A stretch of 64,000 nt of DNA. It comes from Emiliania huxleyi CCMP1516 (lineage: Eukaryota; Haptophyta; Isochrysidales; Noelaerhabdaceae). Location: contig NW_005197803.1 of NCBI RefSeq assembly GCF_000372725.1, forward strand, positions 172,988-236,987, read 5' to 3'. The position numbers and the translations under genes were made by a program. This document shows positions 39,601 to 47,802 of this stretch, piece by piece. A model generated the notes under the pieces. That model made no database searches, had not been told where the DNA came from, and was given only the letters and a program-made list of their open reading frames with translations. Positions within the stretch are counted from its first letter, which is position 1, and each line of letters starts with the position of its first letter.

Positions 39601-39692
39601 CCTTAAAATCCCTGTGTGGTGGCGGCGTGCCGTCCTCCCATAAGAGCCGTATCCCTCCCTTGGGTTGTCTGTTTTCTTTCTTTCTTTCTTTC
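39601..39692 (-). promoter_or_regulatory. copy C of the repeated promoter-like module, upstream of the ankyrin gene
   Basis: On the minus strand it shows (AAAG)n, AACCCAAGGGAGGGAT, an 11-nt insertion absent from copies A and B, then GGCACGCCGCCACCACACAG and GGGATTTTAAGGAGAGG. It points at the ATG at 39452, about 150 bp away. It also sits only about 30 bp beyond the stop of the next minus-strand gene. Confidence 0.5.
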
Positions 39693-39721
39693 ATGATCAG
39701 GGGCTCATATACTCGACGCCG

Positions 39722-42298
39722 TCATCTACCTCTCCGCGCGCACGCAGGAAAGGGCTCTGGCGGGTCGAAGCCGTACTTGCAGGGGAAGAAGGGGTCGCCC
39801 GGCTTGCGTGGGGTGCAGCACTGCGAGTAGCCGGGCGCCCTCGGCCCTGGCCCGTCGTCATAGCAAAAGGGGGTGCGCTTGTAGGCCAGGAGCCGCCCGA
39901 CGGCCTGTGCGAAGGAGCGGTTGGTGCCGGCGTCGGCAAACCCGCAGAAGGTGCCAACCGCGTCCGCCACCTCCAGCACCGCCGCGCTCTCGGCTCCCAG
40001 CTCCCTCCGCAAGTCGGCGTCGGTCATTCCGGGCCGCAGCGCTACCCGCTGGACCGAGCCGCTCACGCTGCGCGGCACCCGCGGGTTGGAGAGGAAGCCC
40101 TGCTCTCGCACCGTGACGCCGGGGACGCCCTGCTCCATCCATCTTGGCGTGTCGCACACGTGGTCCATCGGGCAGTCGAACGGGAGGCGCATCCCAAAGG
40201 CGCCGCCGACGCGGCAGTGCGTCATCTCCTTCCACATGAAATCGCAGTAGCACAGCATCCTTGGCAGGATGACGGTCCTGCCGAGCGCCTTGCCGATGCC
40301 GAGCAGCGCCTGCAGCACGCGGCTGCGGTGGCGCGCCTCCGCGAGGTGCGCGTTGATCGCTGTCAGCGAGGTGACGTTGGGCGGCAGCGGCGACGGCGGG
40401 AGAGTGGCCGCGCTGTCGCCGACGCGGACAAAGCGTCCCGCGTAGTACTCGTCCTCGTCCACGAACCAGAGCCCGGCCTGTCGCAGCCGCTGCCGCTTCC
40501 CGTGCGCAAACGACGCCCCCTCGGCAAACTGGTACGTGAGGTGGACGGCGAGAGGCTGCGGCGCGGCGGGTAGCGTGTGCGCGTGCTGCACGAAGTAGGT
40601 GTGGCCGTTGAGGAAGTGGCTGAGCGGCAGCACGCCCAGCAGGAGCGAGCCGCCGGCCGGAGTGGCCCGAAAGATGCGAGGCCCGGCCTGCCTGGCGGCC
40701 GCGTCGCGCTTCAGACTCGAGCCGCCCGACTTGAGCAGCATGTTGAAAGCGTACTGGTCGCGGATCCGCGCCTCCTTGGCGTGCGCGATGGTCTCGCGCC
40801 ACGCCTCGGCGAACGCGATGGTCTCGGCGCTGGAGCGGAGGTACACGAGGCCAGTGTTGAGGTCGCAGTGCAAGAGCGGGGACCTCGTGTCGAGAGCCAC
40901 GTCGATGCAATCTGTCGCGGCGGCGAGGTGCGCGCCCGCAAAGGAGGGAGAGCGCAGTAGCGGCCGCGGGTCCGCGAGGAAGATGGCGTCGGCGTCGCAC
41001 GCCCAGACGTTGAAGCCGAAGCTGAGGAGCTCGCGGTAGAAGCCGACTTTGAGCACGCTCATCTTTGGGTAGAGCGACGGCCGCGAGCGGAGGTTGCCGC
41101 TCACCTTTGCGAGCTCCACCGACGCCTCGCCGCCTTGGATGAGCACGCACGGCACCCTTGCGGCGCGGCACGCCTTGAGCATAGACTCGTCGAGCGCGCC
41201 GAGGAGGATGTCGCTCAACCCCGCCGAGACGGTCGCCTTTGCCCAATTGAGCGCCATCGTGGAGACGCTGCCGGTGGCAAAGGTGACGGCGAGGTCCGAC
41301 CCGCGGGGTAGCTCGCGAACCGAGCGCGGCAAGCTCTCCCACGGAGCAGACACGTTGTGCGCGGCAGAGGTGCCGAGGCTCACAAACGACAGCACGGTGA
41401 CGGCGCCGGCGTGGAAGTGGGAGCAATGCGCGAGCTGCGCGGCGCCGCTGCCACCCAGGAGCGGGCTGACCGCCGCCTCGAATGCCTCCCCGGCGTGTCC
41501 AGTGTCGTGCCGCGCCTCCCAGCCACAGAAGGCCTCGGCGGCGCGGTCGATCTCCAGCACGACCGTCGTCTCGTAGTCGCGCAGCGCCGCGGCCGCCTCT
41601 ATCGCAGAGGCGCCGTCCGGCAGCCTCACCCTTACGTGCGACGAGCGGAGGCGCTCGGGGAGCCGCGCATCGGAGAGAAAGTTGGCCGGGCGGAGCCGCA
41701 CGCCGCCTCCCTCAAACGACGCGGCGGCTCGCCGCCACGCGTCCAGCGGCAGCGCATCCCGCGCGAGCGTCGAGCAGCGGCGGCAGCCAAGCGGCTCGTC
41801 TGCCGGCTCCGCCGCCTGCCCGTCACCACAGAGCGAGGTGGGCAGGATGAGCGTCCGGTTGAGCAGGCGCGAGAGGCCGAGCAGGCTCTTGAGCAGCCGC
41901 CGAAGGCTGGCCGCATTGCTGGCCGGCTCGTGCTTGGCGACGAGAAACGCCCCGTCGTACCAATGCGTTCGCTCGCCGGCAACCGCCTGCGGACGAGCAG
42001 CTCCGGACGCTGCTGCTGACGGGGCGGCCGCTGGCTCCTGCCGTGCAACCGCTAGCTCCTGCCTCATGGCCGCTGGCCTCGTGGTGGCCGCTCGTTCTGG
42101 CTCGGGCAGCTGGCTGCCGAGTGGACGTCCCACGAGCCTCTCGGTCTCCTTCTCCAATGCAGCGAGCCGCGAGTCGACGTCCCTCTCCATGAGGCCGTGA
42201 CCAGCCGTGTTCGGTGACGAGACACTGAAGGCATCACGGAAGAGGAAGACCAGCCCGAGTCCGAGCACAGCGGCGAGGACGGAGCGCGTGGAGGGCAT
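39722..42298 (-). CDS. GT77-like glycosyltransferase with duplicated accessory domain, type II membrane protein
   Basis: The 858-residue single-exon protein has a signal anchor (VLAAVLGLGLVFLF) and a coiled-coil stem. The central catalytic domain includes CDADAIFLADPRP (D-x-D at about 40988-40999), CDLNTGLVYLRS and DQYAFNMLL. It is followed by a C-terminal domain with LPFDCPMDHV, close to the corresponding block of plant XEG113 extensin arabinosyltransferase. The N-terminal part before the catalytic domain (about residues 110-290) repeats the same plan (LNRTLILPTSLC... ANFLSDARLPERLRSSHVRV versus LGRTVILPRMLC... GFLSNPRVPRSVSGSVQRV), so the accessory domain seems to flank the catalytic domain on both sides. 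It is a paralogue of the gene at 13573-16115, which has only the C-terminal copy. Golgi lumenal action is expected; the acceptor is unknown. Confidence 0.82.
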   Translation of the reverse strand: MPSTRSVLAAVLGLGLVFLFRDAFSVSSPNTAGHGLMERDVDSRLAALEKETERLVGRPLGSQLPEPERAATTRPAAMRQELAVARQEPAAAPSAAASGAARPQAVAGERTHWYDGAFLVAKHEPASNAASLRRLLKSLLGLSRLLNRTLILPTSLCGDGQAAEPADEPLGCRRCSTLARDALPLDAWRRAAASFEGGGVRLRPANFLSDARLPERLRSSHVRVRLPDGASAIEAAAALRDYETTVVLEIDRAAEAFCGWEARHDTGHAGEAFEAAVSPLLGGSGAAQLAHCSHFHAGAVTVLSFVSLGTSAAHNVSAPWESLPRSVRELPRGSDLAVTFATGSVSTMALNWAKATVSAGLSDILLGALDESMLKACRAARVPCVLIQGGEASVELAKVSGNLRSRPSLYPKMSVLKVGFYRELLSFGFNVWACDADAIFLADPRPLLRSPSFAGAHLAAATDCIDVALDTRSPLLHCDLNTGLVYLRSSAETIAFAEAWRETIAHAKEARIRDQYAFNMLLKSGGSSLKRDAAARQAGPRIFRATPAGGSLLLGVLPLSHFLNGHTYFVQHAHTLPAAPQPLAVHLTYQFAEGASFAHGKRQRLRQAGLWFVDEDEYYAGRFVRVGDSAATLPPSPLPPNVTSLTAINAHLAEARHRSRVLQALLGIGKALGRTVILPRMLCYCDFMWKEMTHCRVGGAFGMRLPFDCPMDHVCDTPRWMEQGVPGVTVREQGFLSNPRVPRSVSGSVQRVALRPGMTDADLRRELGAESAAVLEVADAVGTFCGFADAGTNRSFAQAVGRLLAYKRTPFCYDDGPGPRAPGYSQCCTPRKPGDPFFPCKYGFDPPEPFPACARRGR

Positions 42299-42402
42299 GG
42301 TGGCGGCTCTCTGGCTGGCAGCGCGCGAGAAGGAGCGAGTTCGCGCTGCGCTTGGCTCAGACGGCGAGTTCGCGCTGCGCTAGGCTCTTGATCGCTGATA
42401 CG

Positions 42403-42404
<2 letters not shown>

Positions 42405-42481
<77 letters not shown>

Positions 42482-42494
42482 CACACACACACAC
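42405..42494. repeat. (CA)n microsatellite, about 45 units
   Basis: A nearly uninterrupted (CA)n tract lies about 105 bp upstream of the GT77-like start codon on the minus strand, probably within its promoter or leader. Z-DNA-forming potential is expected. Confidence 0.95.
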
Positions 42495-43840
42495 ATCGCA
42501 GTCCACACCGCCACAAGATGGAATCTGACTGACTGTCTGACATGGAATCTCTACCCGACTCGCTCGCTCGTAGACCACCTCAACGGGGAACCAACGAACG
42601 CCCTCCCTGCCCGCGGAAAGTGGTTCCCCTCAGGCGAGCGGCTCGACTCGCCGAGCGCCAGCCGTCGGGTGAGCGCACGATCGTCTTGTATGTAGTGTCC
42701 TCCGCCACTGGCCTGGCTCTGCCGGTACATCACCAAGGATACCCATCACTGAGCCGACGATGCTACGGGTAGCCCCAGGGTGCCGCCCACCCCAATACCC
42801 TCGGGCACTTGCCTGCGCCCTGGCCGCGCACGCGCACGCCCCGCGCACGCGCACGCCCCGCGCACGCGCACGCTCCGCGCGCGCGAGGGGTCATTCCGCC
42901 GGAATGACCCCTCTCCGGGGAGATCGTACACACCTCGAAAAACCAGAACCCAGAGCGTCTGGACCGATAGTCCCATGGCCCGGATGTTTTCTGTGGGGTG
43001 TGTCGAAAAAGCAGAATACAGAGCTCCTCCTCCTAGTGAAGTCAGACGTTTTCTTGATAGTGATATGGTCACATCGATGGGCCTATCCCTATCTCCCTAC
43101 AGGTCCTGGCTTTGGTTTCACAACACGTTGGGTCCTCGCTCTGGTACGGCTCACCAGATGCGACAGGAGGGCTAAAATCCGGAATATAGACTGCCAAGAG
43201 GGTGCTCTAGGCCGCGAAGACACCACACACGGTCTCCCTACTCATGCGCGGCTAGCAGGAGGGTGTCAAAAATGAGGCGCGTTGTGAAACCGCAGCTGGC
43301 CCCGCCGACGGGTAGCACAGGTCATGAGTGAGGCCACGCCAGCTGCCTCGGGTGCTCCGTGTGGTCGGCCTGGACCTTGCCGCAAGCCTCGAGCAGCGGA
43401 GAAGCACTGTCCTTGAAGTCCAGACATGCTTCGCCACCGTGGCGCAGCGCCGCAGTGCGAGCGAGCACTGCAGTGCAGTGATCGCTTGGACTGCGGCACC
43501 CATCGACTCCCTGCGCTCCGGGCACATTGGCACATGTGCCGGCGGCCTTGTGGACGGCTCGGGCACGATCTGCACGACGGCGCGGCGTCGCGAGGCGGCC
43601 GTGTTGTGAAAACGAAGCTGTTGCGAAACCGAAGCCAGGACCTGTAGGCCAGGCGGAAGTGCGATCGCCGATTCAGTGTGCGAGTCATGGCACCACAAAC
43701 TGTGTGGAGCTCGTGAGGTGGCGGTGGCGGTCGCTCATTGTTGAGCTGTTGGACAAGAGGGTGTGAGGGCGGCAAGTGCACATTAGGCCCAAGCTGCAGA
43801 AACAAGCTTTCAGTGCCTACAAGTGTAGGCACTGGATTAT
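42495..43840. other. intergenic repeat-rich region
   Basis: A block near 43096-43127 (ACAGGTCCTGGCTTTGGTTT and following bases) is inverted at about 43620-43650, and a related GTTGTGAAACCGCAGCTGG lies at 43278. A perfect 24-nt hairpin with 11-bp arms (CAGTGCCTACA) sits at 43811-43834. A (GCGCACGCCCC)n-like run is at 42826-42880. No supported coding region. Confidence 0.55.
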
Positions 43841-44440
43841 CGTGCGCGCGGAGCGCGCTGGTGCTACCCGGACACACGCGCGGAGCGCGCTAGCTGGACA
43901 CACTCGCGGAGCGCGCTGGCTAGATACCGCGCGGAGCGCGCTGGCACCTATGTGCGCGGAGCGCACCGCGGTACCGGTAGAGTCTAGACACATGAAGACA
44001 GTCTGTTGCAGTCAGTTGTGGCCACGCTGCTTCGAAGCTGGCCTGACGTCGTAGCACGCGTCTGGCAGACGCTGTGTCTCTGCCTTCTTCCGTCTCATGA
44101 CCACACCCAAGCTCCAATGCCGCCCCTCTGTGCATGTGACCTGTCGTTGTGGTGAAAGCGGTCTTCCCAGTTGAGCCCGCCCCAGTTCTCGAGCGCACGG
44201 TTGATGAAGGGCACGGCGACGGCCGCATGTAGCGCCCAGAGACACGCGCGGAGCGCGCCGCTGCAGAACACGCGCGGAGCGCGCCGCTGCACAGGCGCGG
44301 AGCGCCGCCACTTGAGATTGGGCCTGTGGGTGGGCCGAGTGGTTCCTGCGTGTGAGTCAAATCTTAATAGAAATCGCACCTATAGCCCTCCTCAACCCTC
44401 AACATTTTCTTCGGGGCGCGCTCCGCGCGCGCTGACTCCT
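43841..44440. repeat. cluster of GCGCGGAGCGCGC motifs
   Basis: At least eight near-identical copies of GCGCGGAGCGCGC are spaced 20-40 bp apart in two clusters (about 43845-43975 and 44240-44310), mostly in one orientation, with the inverse GCGCGCTCCGCGC at about 44417. They lie in non-coding DNA and look like a protein-binding array or a decaying tandem repeat. Confidence 0.7.
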
Positions 44441-44662
44441 TGAGCGGCGTAGGCGCTGGCTCGCACATGTTCTGCAGCTTGGCATTAGGCAAGTCGTGTA
44501 TGGCATTAAGTATGGCACGTGACCGGTGACGTGTGCGGTGTGGTGGTGTCGTCTCTCGTGTCCCCGTGTGTCCAGTATAGCTCTCCGAGTAGACCGCTAG
44601 AGGGGGGGGCGTTCTGCAGTTAAGGGGAAACCCGGTACACGGAGCCCTCTCGGAGAGCCGTG

Positions 44663-44870
44663 TTTACTTTACGGCCCTTTCCCTGCGAACGCGCACCCCC
44701 CAGGGCTAGGCTCTCTCTAGCCCGCAACCCGATACCGATCTGGCCCCCCCGCTGGCGGGGGTGGCGCTGCGCCGCTGCGCGCGCTCGCTCCAGGGGTGCG
44801 CTTCAGCCTTCACTTAGCTCCCCGGCCCTGGATGTGAGATTGATGACTGCACTCCAAGTGCTCCAAGTGC
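44663..44870. repeat. dispersed repeat, copy 1 (direct repeat with 47543-47700)
   Basis: It starts GTGTTTACTTTA and ends GCACTCCAAGTGCTCCAAG, and shares most positions with 47543-47700 in the same orientation. Copy 1 has about 50 extra bases in the middle. The two copies bracket the aspartic-protease-like gene. Confidence 0.75.
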
Positions 44871-44926
44871 ATACTCTGCCAGCCCACATGCCTTTCTTGT
44901 TCTGCTCCCCCGAGACGGGTCATGCT

Positions 44927-46315
44927 TTAGACGTACACTCCGCTCTCCGTGTACCACATGCGCGGCCGCTTGCGCAGCAGGTCCGTGCCAAGCACCACCG
45001 CCGGCCCCGCCGCCGCACCGAGGCCGTCGAGGGCCGCCAGGCCGGGCAGGTCGCCGACGTAGACGCCGCACTCCTCGCCGAGCAGCGCCTCCTCCCCCTC
45101 CTCCCGCCCTGCCTGCGCGCCATCGCCGCCCAGCATGCTCACTCGCGCCCCGCGCTCCGCGCGCACAAGGCGCACCGGCCCCGCCGCGCCGCCGACGACG
45201 AGCACCGTTCCGTCCGCCGCCGCCCTGCCCGCCTTGATGGCGGCTCCGAAGCGTGCAAACGGGTTGCCTCCCCCCGCCTCCTCGGGCGCCGCCAGCCGCC
45301 AGTCGTAAACGACGCCCGCCAACTCGGCCGCCGCCGCGTTGAGCGCGGTGATCGGCGACCCCGTGTCGAGCAGGGCGGGCATCTCGACGCCGTTGACGCT
45401 CACACGAACCGACGGCAGCCCACTGCCCGGCAACGCGGCGACGGGCACGAAAGACATGCCGCTGCGCAGAGCCGCAGTGCCCGCCTCGTCGCCGTAAAGG
45501 GCGATGGTGGGACCCTCGGCCGGTCCGCCGCCCGCCTCCTGCTGCAGCGGCGCGGGCGCCCCCCCCCAGACAAACTCGACCCCGCCAGCAAACGAGTTGA
45601 GAAAGGACAGGCCGAGCAGCCCGGCGGCGGCGGGGGCGGCGACCGGGAGCGCCGACGCCGTGAGGCCCGACATGAAGACGACCCTCTCCGGCTTTGGGAC
45701 GTCGGCGAGCTCGACGTTGCCCAGCAGGTAGGTTGCGCCGCCGCCGGACATTGCGCCGCCGGCGCCGACGCCGCCGTCGACCCGCCCAACCTGCTGCAAT
45801 TCGAGGCCGCCCTGCGAGGTTGGCCCCGCGACCTGCGCGTTGATCGTGTTTGTGTTGGCGGCCGTGTCAAGCACAAAGTCGAGCGTCACTCCCGCCGGCG
45901 CAGCCGCGTCCTCGCCCGAGGTGAGCATGCGCGCCTTTTGAGCCGGGGACATGAGCGACGGGAACGAGAGCGCGATCGCAGGATACGGCCCTACCCATCG
46001 CAGCGGCGCACGCAGCGCCATCACGTCGTCGTCGGCCGATGCGGGCGTAGGCGGGGCCGGAGGTGGATCAGGCCGCTCGGACCGCAACGCCTGAGCCTCA
46101 CGCTCGAGCTCCTCCGCCTCCAGTGCCGCCTGCTCCGCGAGCAGGGCGAGGCGCTCCGCCTCGCGCCGCTTGTCGTCGACAGTGGTGTCCATGCGGATTC
46201 TCCTCACTGCCGCTGCACGCTGAAGCGACCGAGGCCGCACGTAACCAGTCGACGGCGCATATGCCGCCGCAGCAGTGACGATCAGGGCGAGCATTGCGAA
46301 CATGCTCGCCGACAT
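44927..46315 (-). CDS. aspartic-protease-like protein with plastid-type leader
   Basis: The 462-residue single-exon protein starts with a signal peptide (MFAMLALIVTAAAAYAPS). The AYAPS after the hydrophobic core resembles the A-F/Y-P start of transit peptides in algae with secondary plastids, so plastid import via the ER is likely. A coiled coil follows (about 44-80). Two half-sites resemble pepsin/retropepsin active sites: LDFVLDTAANTNTI (D150-T-A) and MPALLDTGSPITALN (D317-T-G-S). GLLGLSFLNSF (about 232-242) fits the conserved helix after the first half of such folds. The first site has Ala instead of Gly, as in some plant chloroplast homologues I recall, so activity is uncertain. Residues after 320 are Gly/Ala-rich. 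The gene lies between two direct repeats. Confidence 0.72.
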   Translation of the reverse strand: MSASMFAMLALIVTAAAAYAPSTGYVRPRSLQRAAAVRRIRMDTTVDDKRREAERLALLAEQAALEAEELEREAQALRSERPDPPPAPPTPASADDDVMALRAPLRWVGPYPAIALSFPSLMSPAQKARMLTSGEDAAAPAGVTLDFVLDTAANTNTINAQVAGPTSQGGLELQQVGRVDGGVGAGGAMSGGGATYLLGNVELADVPKPERVVFMSGLTASALPVAAPAAAGLLGLSFLNSFAGGVEFVWGGAPAPLQQEAGGGPAEGPTIALYGDEAGTAALRSGMSFVPVAALPGSGLPSVRVSVNGVEMPALLDTGSPITALNAAAAELAGVVYDWRLAAPEEAGGGNPFARFGAAIKAGRAAADGTVLVVGGAAGPVRLVRAERGARVSMLGGDGAQAGREEGEEALLGEECGVYVGDLPGLAALDGLGAAAGPAVVLGTDLLRKRPRMWYTESGVYV

Positions 46316-47319
46316 GTTTCAACGGATTCTGTTTGCCTGTGTGAGATGCACAGCGCATGTCCAGGCGCGCATCGTCTGCACGCCGACAAATTTCTTTTTC
46401 TCCAGCTTGGAAATAGAGAGGGCCTTTGGTCGCTGGAGCTCGGCAATGGTCGCGCCGCCCTCGACTCACGGGGCTGCCTTCCATCCGCCGCTGCTCAGGC
46501 CGGGGGAGGGGGGGAAACCTCCTGTTCCTCGCGGAACGGGAGCGGGCCCCTCCTTGCCCGGTCTGCGAAGCAGGGCGGTGGTCGTGCCATCTTTGCTTCA
46601 AAACGACCACGCCGCAATCGTCGCCGGCGCGCGACACGTTTCCGTTGGCGGGACTGTCCTGGTCGAGAGTGTGTGCCGCTGAGGCGGGACCACTCGGGGA
46701 CAGTGCTGACGGGACGCGGCTCGAAGGGCGTGGCTCCGCAGCGCGGCTGGCACTCGTCGCAGAGGCCTCACCTTCGAAAAGTCGGGCATGGCTCCACCCG
46801 CAACTTTGTCGCTAACACGCGCGCACCGCCGAGCCTGCGGCGGGCGCGCTGCGGCCGCACGTCTACTTCGTCATAGTGCCACGACGTGCGGCCTAGATTT
46901 AGCCCACGCGCCTCAACTTGCATACGCTCATACATTGGACTGTCATCGCCTGTGAGTGCGAGAAGGGCTAGCTGTAGGCAGCTAGCCTCTGAGGAGCGCG
47001 TCCATAGACACCTCACTAGACCCCACACATGGTCTCGTCCGTGCCTTTGCCGGCCGGTGAGATTGCTAGAGGTGGAGCAAACTGCTCTAGCCTCACATAT
47101 CACTTCCTGTCGTCTGTTGTTTGAGTTGTGCCCTTGTTTGTGCCCTTGGCACCGTGGAGTGCTGGGGGGGGCGACAGGGAGGATGTGGCCCTGAGTTATG
47201 TGTACGCCGACTCAGGGTGTGTGGCAGCCAGCTGGCTGTGTGTCTTGTGAGCTTGTTTGTGTCTGTGTGTCGCTCGTGCGTGTCGTCATCATCTGTCTAG
47301 CGTCCACCCATACCGCGTT
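46316..47319. other. intergenic, no gene recognised
   Basis: The frames here are low-complexity and the region has T/G-rich patches (TTTGTGTCTGTGTGTCGC near 47252). Nothing supports a product. Confidence 0.5.
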
Positions 47320-47780
47320 GGTGTCCAGTCCGAGCCTGGCTGTTCTTCACCTTACTACCTACCTACCTAGGGCCAGTGTCCAGTCCGAGCCTGGCTGTTC
47401 TTCACCTTTCTACCTACCTACCTAGGGCCAACCAACTGCCAACCAAGCCGCTAACCGCGACCACGCACTCGGTCGGTCCGACTACTCGACTACTAGACCC
47501 AGACCAAGGGCCCGTTCTTGTTTGGGATGTACCCAGGTTTGGTGTGTTTACTTTAAGGCCCTTCCCCTGCGAACGCGCACCCCCGGGGCTAGGGCTCTCT
47601 TGCCCGCAACCCGATCCCGATCATCCGGCCCGCTGGGTGCGCTTCTCAGCTCCTCGGCCCTGGATGTGAGGCTGATGACTGCACTCCAAGTGCTCCAAGG
47701 AGCAAGGTTTTCCGGCAAACAAAAACATTTGGTGTCCAGTCCGAGCCTGGCTGTTCTTCACCTTTCTACCTACCTACCTA
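47320..47780. repeat. three copies of a 50-56-bp (TACC)n-ending repeat plus dispersed repeat copy 2
   Basis: A unit starting GGTGTCCAGTCCGAGCCTGG and ending in (CTAC)n occurs at 47320-47375, 47376-47430 and 47731-47780. Between the second and third copies lies 47543-47700, the second copy of the 44663-44870 repeat. The third unit runs straight into the coding frame of the following TPR-family ORF, so it may have replaced that gene's 5' end. Confidence 0.8.
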
Positions 47781-47802
47781 TTTGGTATTGCTAAAAATCT
47801 CT

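Noticed and set aside
42405..42494. CA tract as telomeric or centromeric repeat
   Set aside because: It is an ordinary dinucleotide microsatellite within single-copy DNA.
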